A DNA stretch of 64,000 nucleotides. It comes from Channallabes apus (taxonomy: Eukaryota > Chordata > Actinopteri > Siluriformes > Clariidae). The DNA lies in assembly GCA_030522415.1 (NCBI GenBank), contig CM060121.1, positions 7,558,476-7,622,475 on the forward strand, written 5' to 3'. Below, piece by piece: positions 35,761 through 46,906 of the stretch. A program made the translations under genes and the position numbers. Every line of letters begins with the position of its first letter. The first letter of the stretch is position 1. The notes under the pieces were generated by a model. That model was not told the DNA's origin and made no database searches. It was given only the letters and a program-made list of their open reading frames with translations.

Positions 35761-36620
35761 TCAAACCGCATAAGTGAATACTGTAGGGGTATTACACATT
35801 ACAATCACCCAGAAAAATGAATGGATGCGGGGTTTGAAACTCCCAAGGTTATTTTCTCATTTAACTAAATCAAATTTCATAAAAATAAAACGTGTCAAAA
35901 GAAAAACCCATAAAGTCATGGATAATGGCTAATCAATTAAATATATTTTAAACAGAAAGCAGCGAGCAGCTGGACATCGGGACGGGGAGTGTAAGTACGA
36001 CGCGTTGGTCTGGCACGCGCAGGTCTGAGCAATCTGTTGCTTTGGAAGGCAAAACTTTTATTTATATATTTTTTAATAATGACCACGGGGAAAATATGAA
36101 AAGGGCTGAAGTTTTGTCTAAAGGAAAAATGTACATGACTCACACGGCTCCACGGACGGCGCCGTCTTCAGTTTAACACAACACCACGCTGTATCGCTGC
36201 CAAATTGTTCGCCACCTGTTTAATATTAATAGTGATTGGCAATTTTAATGCGTTAGTCACATTATGAAATAGGCTAATTAAAAGTCACTCTATTAGTTCT
36301 GATATCAAATAAAATAAAATTCTTAAACAGGTCTACAGTATATTCCATCATTAATACGACTTTGATAACATGCTATAATGTGTTTACATACACCGCTGAT
36401 TTATAAAGGCTGCTGCTCAGTGGCGGCCACTAGCGTCTTGAGCTGACACTACGCTAAGAATGAGTTAAGGTTGGTCCAGACCAACCTTACGAACATGTGA
36501 CTTAGCTAAGAGATACTTAGCGTAAGAACGTTTCGGGAAATGCGCCATAAAGTTAAGAGAGAGGTTAAGGTACAACTTAAGAACTACTTAGCGATAAGAC
36601 GCTTTCGAGAAACCGGGCCC
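35761..36620 (+). mobile_element. PIF/Harbinger-like element, copy B (left part lost)
   Basis: It shares its left part with copy C from the CGCATAAGTGAATACTG region and keeps the right terminus CGAGAAACCGGGCCC at 36606-36620, the inverse of the left ends of copies A and C. On the minus strand, 36143-35937 reads as the start of a Harbinger-type transposase: RPTRR, a few residues on Pro, then QLLAAFCLK, resembling the conserved RPTRR...QLLAALRF start of that family. The rest of the transposase is deleted. A near-perfect palindrome, AAGGTTGGTC-CA-GACCAACCTT, lies near 36466-36487 in the subterminal region. Confidence 0.75.
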
Positions 36621-36629
36621 AGTACAGTA

Positions 36630-37095
36630 TATGAAGCTTTTACAAGGTTTAAGTTAAAAGTACTGCTCCACACAGCAATGTTGTATTATTATTGGACGCT
36701 GTTTCGGATTTATTGGCACTCGTACTTGGACCATTCACAGTCTTAGGAATTAGTTTCTCTAAATATGGTCTCGGTCTTGAACAAGAGTTTGTGAACATGA
36801 TGTTCATATTTACATCAATTTTTTGTACTAAATTTGACAAGAAGTAATTCCTTCTTCTAGAAATCCATAGTGTAATCATTGTCTCGAAGCAGGAACTCAT
36901 TAAAGTAAAGACTTGGCTTTAAACAGGGATTATTTTCTTGTCTCAATGTTAAAGTTCTCACTTCAGTGTGGACTTTGGACTTGGAATTTCAACTAAGATT
37001 AATGCACTACCTTTCCCCACTGCCATTTTACTAAGAAATAGTGTTTTGAATATTCTTCCATACAACTATTCACTGTTTATTTGCTTATCCTTTTT
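36630..37095. other. Unassigned sequence
   Basis: No supported feature. Confidence 0.3.
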
Positions 37096-37096
37096 A

Positions 37097-37225
37097 AGTT
37101 CACAAGAAGCCTGGATCCAACTCATCACAGGGCACAAGCACACGCCTCAATCATACTCTGTGGGCAATTTGGAAACAGAAATCAATCTGCATTGCATGTC
37201 TTTGGTCGGTGGAGGAGGCTGCAAA
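37097..37225 (-). mobile_element. Very old SINE remnant
   Basis: CATCACAGGGCACAAGCACAC, GTGGGCAATTTGG and CATGTCTTTGGTC follow the order of the main SINE body, strongly diverged. Confidence 0.5.
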
Positions 37226-37551
37226 CTTACTACAGTAAGTCAAATATATTTGCAGTTCATATAATTTCATTTGCGAATTAAGTAAACATTTTATTTTAAA
37301 AAAATAATAAATAATAATATAAAATTATAATATCACAGTTGGCTGGTTACATTAATAAAAAAATCAGCTTTTTAAAAGTATTATTAAGGAATACTTGTGT
37401 TTTCTAATTGCTCTGGATGGGAAAATGGTGAATCAGTGTTGGGGAAACTTAATCCATTGATTATTAATTGTCAATTAGCAAAATCAAGAAGAAATTATGA
37501 GCTGGCTTGTACTCCAGCTTTTCCCAGAAATTAATTTGTGAACCTGGCATA

Positions 37552-37700
37552 CAGTACCAGGCAAAAATTTGGGCACACCATCTAATTCCATGAACATTCC
37601 TGTTATTATCCAAAATATGCAACAATCTCTTTTCAACAGTTGATATTGAGATGTTTGGGCCCTTATTAGAACAAGCGCATTAGTATTATCCTCAGTTTGT
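37552..37700. mobile_element. Tc1 end fragment
   Basis: ACAGTACCAGGCAAAAATTTGGGCACACC resembles a Tc1 terminal repeat. CTTTTCAACAGTTGATATTGAGATG inside it is the inverse of part of the transposase region seen at 6846. The matching right end was not found. Confidence 0.5.
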
Positions 37701-38019
37701 ACTCAGCGGAACAACTTTCCCAGCCATGGCAATATAAAATAATAATGCACACCTCCTAAACAATTAGATTTTTGCATTAAACATGAATTATTAAAACGCA
37801 TAGTCACATTTTTAAGTCTTTGTATGAATCACTTTTGTATAAATGCTTTTGCTAATAAAATTCTAGTCAATATTATATATATTCTATTTCATGCTGTAAT
37901 TTTCCATTGGGAAAAAATGTGACTAACGCTTGTAAATCTGTCACTTACTATTCCACACTTGAGGGGAAAATTTAGACTCATCCCTAACTAAAAACATGAG
38001 GTCGAGAAATTTATTATGG

Positions 38020-38056
<37 letters not shown>

Positions 38057-38115
38057 AAGAGCACTGGGTCAGAGGTCAGAGGTTAACCCAGTTACTGCAT
38101 CTACCGCATCTCTTG

Positions 38116-38160
<45 letters not shown>
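38020..38160 (+). repeat. Two (CA)n microsatellites
   Basis: Tracts at about 38023-38055 and 38128-38160, separated by a short unique segment and CTCTCTC. Confidence 0.95.
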
Positions 38161-38166
<6 letters not shown>

Positions 38167-38209
38167 GCCACTACTTCATGCTAATAACCAGTAAACATGT
38201 AGAGCCTTC

Positions 38210-38500
38210 TTATGATAAATTCCTATTCACTCACTGGTGTGCCACCTAGAGGTCCAGTTCCTTTTTCTGATCTTCAGTTGTTCAGATCAGAGCCTCAGAT
38301 TCCAGTTGTTGGTTGGTGAAGGTGGAACTTGATGTGATCTTCTGCTGTTGTTGCAAATCATCCACACGATCTGACATCTTGTGCTTTCTGAAATGTTTTT
38401 CTGCTCACCACGAATGTAAAGAGTGATCGCCATAGACATCCTGTCAGCTCAGACCAGTCTAGCCATTTTTTTGTCTTTCATCAACAAGGGGTTACTGCTT
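38210..38500. mobile_element. DNA-transposon-derived remnant
   Basis: GTTTTTCTGCTCACCACGA, TCCTGTCAGCTCAGACCAG and CTTTCATCAACAAGG match by recognition a widespread fish DNA-transposon-like repeat. Ends are not preserved. Family uncertain. Confidence 0.5.
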
Positions 38501-39457
38501 GCTGAAATCATATTTGATCAACATTCTTTTGTTTAATGTATGCATTATGATATAATATTTAATAATAATATATTTTGCATTGTCTTACTGCCACACAGAG
38601 ATGGCAGTAAGACTGGATGAGTAAGCAAGTACACTATTAAACTGTCTGGCATGTGTATAGCTAAATTCCCAAATCCAGTGGTTCAGACATTGCTGATTCA
38701 TGTTCTACACCAGATCTGATGGTAGTCCTGACTGCAATATTAAAACTCTGTCCAATATGTTATTGTTTCTACAGTAACAGCTTACCCAGGAACTTATTAA
38801 AGTACCAAACTTTTAAAAACCCATAAATCCCTGTCATACACATCAACACAAGCCATACCAGGCTTCACCTCTCTTCAGAAGGTGAAGCTGTAAGCTGATA
38901 CTGTGCTGATAAACAATGATACAGGTTTAGATGATTATCATTCGTGGATTATATCATATCATTACAGCCAGATGGATTTGTGAGCTTTTTTTCGGTCCAC
39001 AGTCGCCGTCACACTCCGATTAAGCTCATGTTTTAAATGGCTAAAAGGGATTGCAATCCTCACACACAAATCACACGCACGCACACATGGAGAAACAAGT
39101 CATGCCTCAGTGGTTTCTCTGCACCAGCACGGGTCGACGCTTAAACTTTTTTTTTATATGGAAAAACTTTCTGGATATCGTGTGTATGAGAGAAAGAGGG
39201 AGATGTGTGACCGATAGGGCAAAGGAGACAGAGTTTCTTAAATCCCTCTTAAGCCAAGTCGCGTGATTGGATGGTGTTTTGGAAAGGCAAATACTTTATG
39301 TGCGTGCAAGTGTGAGTGTGCATGTGTATGTATGCCTATGTATATGGTTTATGTGGGTTTTCTGATGATGCTTGCCACTACACTATAAGCTTTTATTAGG
39401 CATCTCTCTCTTTCTCTACGAACACACTGCAAACTATGTGGCAGGGATTAGATGAGA

Positions 39458-39506
<49 letters not shown>

Positions 39507-39960
39507 ACATATCCCCATATATCCTATTATCCTTGTTGTGCATATTAGATGATGACACAAATGCTTGTCATCACACTTCTTTGTTTTAATATAATTTATA
39601 TTAGTTTAAGACAAGTAGTAGAAGTAGTAAAAAAAAAAAAAAACAGGCCCACAGAACTACTTAAATGCTGTAACACATATGCTAGGACAGTTAGGACATA
39701 CTTTCCACTTTTTTTTAATATTTAATCATAATACTTTGTTCATAGAGGGAGACTCACTCAGATAACGGGTTTGCATGCCAGCCTGAAAACCGCAGTATGA
39801 CATTTCCAAAAAGGCCAACAAACTGAGCGAGAACGATGCAATTCTACAGAAGCTAACTGAAAGCCAAAAGTTTAGGGCAGCCATTTTGTTTTCTGAAATT
39901 GCCAGTTGTTCCTGTCACTGTACAGTAACTTGTTACCTACATTTAGTGCAAAATGATAAT
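38500..39960. other. Unassigned sequence with (TG)n
   Basis: It holds a (TG)n tract at about 39462-39504. No exon or element recognised in the rest. Confidence 0.35.
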
Positions 39961-39965
39961 GTCCA

Positions 39966-41408
39966 GGGCCCGGTTTCTCGATAACGCACACTATTTGCGC
40001 GCTAAGTAGACTCTTAAGATATATCTTACGTTAAGTGATAACTTTTCTAAGTGTATTTCTCGAACTGTCTCTTAGGAGTCTTCTTAAGTCGCTGCCTCTT
40101 ACGTCCGACGTTACGCGGCGCTGTCTACAGTGAAGGTCCTGAATTAGCGGACATCGGTGGCTCAGGAATCGATTTTTCACTCCTTTTGCATGACAGCGTT
40201 AAGAAAGACGGCACTTTCTATACAAATTAAACATTGCACTAAATTCTTTTAATAGCGTTTATTTCGACATGGGTTAACTTAACAATAACATGCCATAATA
40301 GACAAATATATAAATTTATAATATCGCTAATATTTTCATGTATGTGGCCGTGAAACTAACCGGGTATCCAATCATAGTTGATGCACAAACAGCTGATAAC
40401 ACTCTTCACCAGCTTCAGAAACAATGTGAAGTGTCAGTTGTTGGGGTTGTATAGCGCACTTATGGAATGAATACGATGAGATGACAGAGTGGAGGTTTAA
40501 TACCCCTATCTCACCCACGCGGGGCCGTAAGTGCGGTTCATTGTGATTCGGCGCGAGTTTTGGTGCTGTTATTACGTTTCCATCTTACCACGCAAAAAAA
40601 TAAACATGTTTAACATGTGGAAGCTCGCGGACCTTGCGGATCTTTGCGGACCGTCGGGCGCCGGTCACTCGAGGCGGATCACGGTGCCTAATACCCCTCT
40701 CTCACCTGTGTGGCCTGACTCATCTCCGTGAGCTGCCGCGATTGCCCACGACGTTCCTTTAACGTTCCGCGAAGTTCTGCAAGGTCTGCAAGCTTCCGCG
40801 AGGACCAGCAAAAAATTTAACGTTTAATTTTTTACGCGGAAAGATGGAAACGTAATCACAGCGCAAAAAATCGGGGTGAATCATGATCAAACCTACCACA
40901 GCGCGAGACCGTGCAGGTGAGATAGGGGTATAACACCGCATAAGTGAATACTGTAGGGGTATTAAACATTACAATCACCCAGAAAAATGAATGGATACGG
41001 GGTTTGAATCTCACAAGGTTATTTTCTCATTTAACTAAATCAAATTTCATAAAAATAAAACGTGCCAAAAGAAAAACCCATAAAGTCATGGATAATGGCT
41101 AATCAATGAAACATATTTTAAACAAAAAGCAGCGAGCAGCTGGACATCGGGACGGGGAGTGTACAGTACGACGCGTTGGTCTGGCACGCGCAGGTCTGAG
41201 CAGCTCAAAAAGCTCCATAATCTTGCCTTGGAAGGCAAAACTTTTATCTAAATATTTTTTAATAACGACCACGGGGAAAATATGAAAAGGGCTGAAGTTT
41301 TGTCTAAAGGAAAAATGTACATGACCCACACGGCTCCACGGACCGCGCCGTCTTCAGTTTAACACAACACCACGCTCGCTGCCAAATTGTTCGCCACCTG
41401 TTTAATAT
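39966..41408 (+). mobile_element. PIF/Harbinger-like element, copy C (right end replaced)
   Basis: It starts with GGGCCCGGTTTCTCGATAACG, matches copy A through TCTTAGGAGTCTTCTTAAGTC and following sequence, and matches copy B from about 40936 to CGCCACCTGTTTAATATT at 41408. There it stops abruptly and a Ty3/gypsy leader begins. The minus frame 41329-41099 is the same transposase start as in copy B, but an indel shifts it after RPTRRT. It holds a complete inner foldback element (40501-40930). Confidence 0.75.
40498..40933. mobile_element. 430-bp miniature inverted-repeat element inside copy C
   Basis: TACCCCTATCTCACC at 40501-40515 is the exact inverse of GGTGAGATAGGGGTA at 40916-40930. TAA flanks both sides (40498-40500 and 40931-40933), a 3-bp duplication typical of PIF/Harbinger. 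Beyond the ends the arms stay partly complementary (GTTTCCATCTTACCACGC against ACGCGGAAAGATGGAAAC), so it can fold. The same right end and TAA occur in copy A at 27018-27035, so the insertion predates the split of A and C. Confidence 0.82.
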
Positions 41409-41466
41409 TGTGTCCTCAAAGATCCCTGCTAGCGTCGAAAAACGCTACATTGGTGTCTGAAGTGGG

Positions 41467-42430
41467 ATGGAGAATTTTGAGTTGGAGCGAACGGCGGAGG
41501 ACCTGCGAAAGATTCAGGAGGGCCGCCGAGTTGCAGCACAACTCCGGAAGAAGAAGCATCTCCCGGGTGGAACCAGTGCCCGCAAAGCGGTACGACAAAA
41601 GCGGAGCGGCAAGATGAGGATCCCGGCACTGGATCTCGGAGCGGAGCCCAACGTTGACGCTGCGCAAGTGTCGGAGCTGCAGTTGCGCCTTTCCTCCTAC
41701 AACGGCGCCGTCGAACCCTACGCGTTCTTCGCCCAAGTGGAGCTAGCCGCCGACTTCGCAGGCTGGTCTTCGGCGGAAACGGCCGTAAGGGTTGCACTCT
41801 TGCTGAAGGGCGACGCGCTCCGGGCACTGGAAGACCTCCGGGCCGATGATCGGAAGGACTGGGCAAAGCTTCGCGAGTCGCTTCACCTCCGGTTCGGCGC
41901 CGGTGACCGTCAAGAAGCAGCGTGCGAGGAGCTGGCGGTCCGCGGGGCTATCCAGAGTGCGAGCCGAATAAACAAGAAGAGCTAGCGTATCGCGCTTTTC
42001 TTCGAGGGCTCCGACCGCCGCGGCTCCGTGAGCACATCAGGTTAGCAGCACCAGCTTCCCTCACCGAGGCACTACGCGCAGCACAGCGCGCTGAACCCAC
42101 AACTGCGGTGCATCACGGCGAAAGAGCCGAACGACCGTCCGCAGCTCGGGGGCACTCGGTAGGTGAATCTAGCCGGGGACAGGGCTACCCGTCACGGCTA
42201 GACTACGGAAAAGTCTCTGGGGTTTCGCGGCGTTGCCGAGGCAACGTTCCTAGGTCTGAGGGACAGCGTACCCCAGCAGCCGTCGGACGAGCGCCAGTGG
42301 GCGTGCCAGGTGAACATCCGGGCAGCAAAGCGCGTCGTCGGTACTGCGAGCGAGGTGAAGAGCGCGTGTGCCGAGTTACTCCCTCGCCGAGAGCATCGCC
42401 CGCGCCGCAGCGGGACAGTGAACGGCACTA
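41467..42430 (+). pseudogene. gag-like frame of the gypsy element (frameshifted)
   Basis: Gag is the structural protein of LTR retrotransposons. The ATG at 41467 follows the primer binding site and opens 172 codons with a basic, Glu-rich N-terminus and a capsid-like part (FFAQVELAADFAGWS, ALLLKGDALRALEDL, LRFG). The frame stops at 41983-41985, but the similarity continues in another frame (EELAYRAFLRGLRPPRLREHI from about 41973), so a frameshift lies near 41950-41975. The following part is Arg/Ser-rich; no CCHC zinc knuckle is clear. Confidence 0.72.
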
Positions 42431-42740
42431 CACGGCAAAGAAGGGCCCCACCCAGCGCTCGCGGGCACCGCTGCAGGACTTTCGGGTGGGGGCACCTGTG
42501 GAGCGTGTGGGCGTGGACACTCACAGCCAGGGGTGAGGCTTTGCTGCTGGTGAGCAGGTGTGGGTGTGTTCCGGAAGGAAGAGAGGGCGTTCACCCAAGC
42601 TCATGTCGCACTGGGTGGGCCCCTGTACAGTAATCGCTCAGCTCGCCGAGTTCATCTACCGGGTGCGGTTGGCGGGGCGGGCGCGAGTGTTGCTCCACCG
42701 AGACCGTCTTGCGCCTTACCAGCCGCACGCCGGCGAGACA
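42430..42740 (+). pseudogene. Integrase fragments of the gypsy element
   Basis: Near 42462-42520 the translation APLQDFRVGAPVERVGVD corresponds to the linker at the start of the integrase core of Ty3/gypsy pol. After a stop it jumps to AGEQVWVCSGRKRGRSPKL and RVLLHRDRLAPYQP (about 42545-42725), the integrase C-terminal domain. The catalytic core between them is deleted. No active integrase is possible. Confidence 0.75.
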
Positions 42741-42960
42741 TCGAACTCTGCGGAGGCCGGACCGCCTCCGGGACAATGTGCACTACAACAGGACCCCGTG
42801 AACGCCGACCGCCTTCACACCTCCAAGACTGAGAGTCATGGTGACCGGGGACGGTCACAGCTCGGGTGGGGGCAGTGTGGCGTGGGCGGGCCGGCGGCTG
42901 ACGACCGTCATTCTTTGCGGGGGTTTTCTCTGTCTCTACCATGAGAGAGAAGGGTGTCGG

Positions 42961-43065
42961 AATCAGGAATCGGGAATATAGTGTGAATCGGGAATATAGT
43001 GTGAATCGAACCCGGACCCTGGAGGTGCAAGGCGACAGTGCTAACCACTACACCACCGTGCCGCC
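42961..43065 (-). mobile_element. SINE head fragment joined to the gypsy LTR start
   Basis: 43003-43064 is the inverted tRNA-like head of the main SINE (GAATCGAACCCGG to CACCGTGCCGCC). Just before it an 18-bp phrase, GAATCGGGAATATAGTGT, is repeated twice in tandem and then leads into GAATCGAACC. The SINE body is missing. Confidence 0.8.
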
Positions 43066-43139
43066 CCTTTAAAACATACGTATCCTAAATTACTAGATAC
43101 ACAAGAGCATAGTGTGTAGTGTAAAAGTGTAGGGTGTAA

Positions 43140-43290
43140 TAATAATGATAATAATAATAATTATTATTATTATTAATTATTATTATTGTTGTTGTAGTTA
43201 TTATCCTCTTTGTTTTTTACAATAATAATAATAATAATTACTTTTGTAATACTTCTTTGCTTATTTACTTATTTATTTATTTACACACAT
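43140..43290. repeat. (TAA)n/(TTA)n and (TTTA)n low-complexity tract
   Basis: Alternating ATA and TAT trinucleotide runs, able to pair with each other, then TTTATTTA. A similar inverted (ATT)n/(AAT)n pair occurs at about 43917-43964. Confidence 0.9.
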
Positions 43291-43547
43291 GAAAAATATT
43301 TTTTATTCTATTGAACTTGATATATTAATTTAAAAGCATTCCTAATTAATCACTCACTTCACACAGACCTTTTTACCCTTGACACTATTCATTTGCATGC
43401 TTCCTTATTATGTCCAAACATATGAGGCATAGTCAAAATAGATTTACTGTATATAATTACTTCAATAGTGACTTTTTATCCTTTAAATAAATTTAGGTAG
43501 ACATACAGACATGCAGAGATGTTAGTAGTTAATTTGGTCCAGGGCTA

Positions 43548-43548
<1 letters not shown>

Positions 43549-43633
<85 letters not shown>
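43549..43633 (+). repeat. (TG)n microsatellite
   Basis: About 42 repeats. A second (TG)n tract is at about 43805-43829. Confidence 0.97.
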
Positions 43634-43635
<2 letters not shown>

Positions 43636-43914
43636 TGAGTAAACTTTGCCTGCTGTGGATGAAACCTTAAAATTTTTGGATGATATCAGCACAGAGAGCT
43701 GAATCACAGAGAGACTTACTCACTGTTGAAGTTAATCATCACTGTCTGTGTGTGTGTCTACTACTAAGACACATGTGTTCAGTTAAAGTCAATTTATACT
43801 TACTTGTGTGTGTGTGTGTGTGTGTGTGTTTCAGCTATTAAGTAGCAGAATCAAAATGTTAAATGCACGTATACACGCACACACAAATGTGGAAGCTCTG
43901 TTTATACTAATACT

Positions 43915-43946
<32 letters not shown>

Positions 43947-44140
43947 AATAATAATAATAATAATAGCTCTTTTTGTGTGTCAAGTTGTGTAAGTGTAGTC
44001 TGCAGGTTGCCCAGCTGTAATTAAAACCATATTGCTTTGATACTTTTCGTCAAACTGATACACCAGTGCCATCTGCTGGTCAGAAGTGCGTATCTATCTA
44101 AAAAAAAAAAAAAAGTTTACATTACAAAAAAGTTTTTTAC

Positions 44141-44142
44141 TC

Positions 44143-44202
<60 letters not shown>
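44141..44202 (+). repeat. (AT)n microsatellite
   Basis: About 30 AT repeats. A (CT)n(CA)n compound tract follows at about 44302-44342. Confidence 0.96.
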
Positions 44203-44205
<3 letters not shown>

Positions 44206-44298
44206 ATGTTTACACTCATTCTTACACAATGTTTACACTGCTTCTTTCGGTAGCCAGTATCATGCTAACTGGATTATGCTATGCTTGGATAACACGTT

Positions 44299-44342
<44 letters not shown>

Positions 44343-44344
44343 AA

Positions 44345-45340
44345 CACTCACACACCATGTTGAGTTGTTGAACTTCCTGTTTGCTGTAATGAATTTTATG
44401 TTTTCTAATTCAGGATTTATAAGCTTTAATTTGCTGTGTTAGCCGTACAGCTAACCAAGAATAATGCAGCAGAATCTTTTCACTTTTACAGTTGAGGTTA
44501 GAGCACACAGTATGAAGCTCACCTTCAATAATCCTAATCACTGCTAACAACCTAGCATAAAGTTTTAATTAACAGAGTAAAGAATTTGCTAGCATTATGC
44601 TAGAAAGTCATAAATTAAAAAAAAAATGGGGTGGGGGGGGGTCTCTCTGCTGATGCTCATACGACGCAAATGGAAAGCTCTGGGACGGTGTGTATGTGTT
44701 TGCGTGTGCATGCCTATATGAACAGACCACCATTGTAACACCAATAAAACAGCTGTAAAAGTATATTTAGGAGTGTGTATATCATCAGCTAGCAAGATTT
44801 CCTGGCCGGGTGCTGATGTGTAAATGGTCATAAGCTCAAATTTATTTTACGCAGCAGTAAGAACTGACCCTAAAGTATGCACTAATAAGAAATAGTCTAG
44901 AAATAGTTATTCATGCTAAAGAGTAATAAAACTCATGGTCGGATTTTAGCGCCTGGAAATACATTAATTAATGTACCGTGGTTCATTTGGGCTAGACGAT
45001 GCAAGGTAGAGTGTGTGTGGCTGTGTGTGTGTCCATGTCTCTGTCCCCTTGGGAACGGGATTTTCAGAATAATTATGTGTGTATATAACACTGTTGTAAT
45101 TCTGGGTTTAGTTTTATGCAGGCAGGAAACAGGGGTGTATCGGGTGATATGTAGTGGAGTGTGTCTGGAGTGGCTGGATGTAAATCTTGTGTATGTGTAC
45201 TGTATGCACGTATGTGTGCGTGTTTCTATTTTAAGTGCTAACATTAAAAATAAAAAACAACTGTTAAGCCAGCAGTTATTGCTGTCATTTCTGCTCATAA
45301 GTTTATGTGTAAATGTAAAAAAGGTATTACTGTCCTAACA
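44345..45340. other. Unassigned sequence
   Basis: No supported exon. Two opposite 120-140 codon frames at 44913-45338 overlap antisense and have no splice or family support. Confidence 0.35.
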
Positions 45341-45344
45341 TTAG

Positions 45345-45516
45345 ACGACATGGTGGCGTAGATTAGGTCTTGCACCCCCAGGGTCAATGGTATGTGTGGC
45401 GTCTTCATGTTTGTGTGTGGAGTTTGCATGTTCCATGTCCGCATGTTCCCTATGCATAATGGGTTTTTGGTTTCCTCCAAGGCTAAGTGGCATTTCCAAA
45501 TTACCAGTAGGTAGTA

Positions 45517-45598
<82 letters not shown>

Positions 45599-45665
45599 CC
45601 TGCAATCGATTGGCACCCGTCCAGGCCTAGGCCTGTGACCCTGTACAGGATAAGCAGTATAAAGA
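45345..45665 (+). mobile_element. Old SINE with (TG)n expanded inside
   Basis: A diverged tRNA-like head (ACATGGTGGCGTAGATTAGG), the body (GGAGTTTGCATGTTCC, TTTCCTCCAAGG) and the end (GCAATCGATTGGCACCC, ACAGGATAAGCAGTATAAAG) are in SINE order. Its internal TG stretch has grown to about 38 repeats (45521-45597). Confidence 0.8.
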
Positions 45666-46029
45666 ATGAGTAAGAGTAATGGGATATTCATAGGACGCAA
45701 AGTAAGTTTGTTGTGTGACAGTGATGGGCAAAGCATTGATGAGCAAAGTTCTGATCTTGATCATGTAGAGAAGTGTTATGAAGTGAATAATGTGAGGTAG
45801 TGTCCACAAGATGTGTGGACAGGAGTGACATGTGTAGGGAAGTAAGCAAAGAACTATATTTAAAATTAAGAGCATGTAAGTATGTTAAACTGTAAATTGA
45901 AGGGTCTAATAAGTTGTGTAAAATTTTCGAGTATGAAAATGAAATATGTATTTTTTAAATGTGTAAATTAGTAAAAAGTTGTAAAAAGTAAAGAAGTAGT
46001 TAAGAGTGTAAAGTAGTTATTGTAAGTAT

Positions 46030-46101
46030 TGTAAAGTAGACTTATGCAAGTGACCCTGGATAAGAGAGTCTGCCAAATGCCTAAATGTAAATGTAATATA
46101 G
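46030..46101 (+). mobile_element. UnaL2/L2-type LINE or SINE tail fragment
   Basis: GTGACCCTGGATAAGAGAG, TCTGCCAAATGCC and TAAATGTAAATG form the same 3' signature as at 6250-6308. Confidence 0.75.
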
Positions 46102-46906
46102 TGAAGCATGTGCTAACTTGTGTGCATGGGGTAGAAATGCATGAGATGATGAATGTAATGAAATGAGGAAATCGTGAAGGATTGAGGTTTGTAAAGTATT
46201 AGAATGTTAAAAGTGTGTAGAACAATTCGAACAGGATACAGAAATAGAAAATAGTTAAATGTATAAAATAGTGACGAGTGTAAGATTCAAGTAACATAGC
46301 TTAAATAAAAAATAGTACAATACAACATAGGAAAATAGAAAAGATTATAAAGCTATAAATTTTGGGATATACTGTGTTGAGTAAAGTATGTGAGGTAGTA
46401 GAGTATTTTAAATAATGGGGTGTGTAAAGTAATGAAATGTGTAAAGTATGTGTGAAATGGTGAAATGTTTTAATTAGTGATGTGTATAAAATTATGAGTT
46501 TTGTTAAATAGAAAAGCATTTACAATTAAATTGTAAATTGTATAAAATAGTGAAGTACTGTAAAATAGTGGAGTAAACGGCACTCAAACTACAGTTTGAA
46601 GATGCATAAAAAAGTAAAAGATATTGAAATGTGTAAGTATTTACAATTAATTTTGTAAAGACACACTAACACATACTACTGTACTGACACATGTAGTAAA
46701 CTGTACTTTGGGTTGCAGTGTCTTCAGAAGTAATCAGTAATCTGTATCAGAGGCATCAGAGTTTATAAAGGAATGAAGTGTGCAAAAAAACTATTCACAT
46801 AGTGAAGTATGTGAAATAGTGACATATTTAAAGTAATAAAGAATGTAAAAAAGGTAATGTGTGTAAAATTTTATAGGATTATAGATAGTAAAGTGTTTAC
46901 AATAGT

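Larger units (their letters stand above)
41409..42975 (+). mobile_element. Internally deleted Ty3/gypsy LTR retrotransposon
   Basis: The first 41 bases end in TACA and look like the end of a 5' LTR. The primer binding site TGGTGTCTGAAGTGGGAT (41451-41468) is complementary to the 3' end of tRNA-Leu with one mismatch. The purine tract GAGAGAGAAGGG (42943-42954) is followed by TGTCGG, the start of a 3' LTR. Between them lie gag and two integrase pieces; protease, reverse transcriptase and RNase H are gone. Both LTRs are almost entirely missing. The segment is clearly GC-rich against AT-rich surroundings. Confidence 0.85.

Noticed and set aside
41416..42594. Several 70-145 codon minus-strand frames in the GC-rich block
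   Set aside because: High GC removes stops; they are antisense to gag/integrase remnants.
44913..45338. 141-codon plus and 121-codon minus frames
   Set aside because: Antisense overlap, no splice or domain evidence; likely chance.
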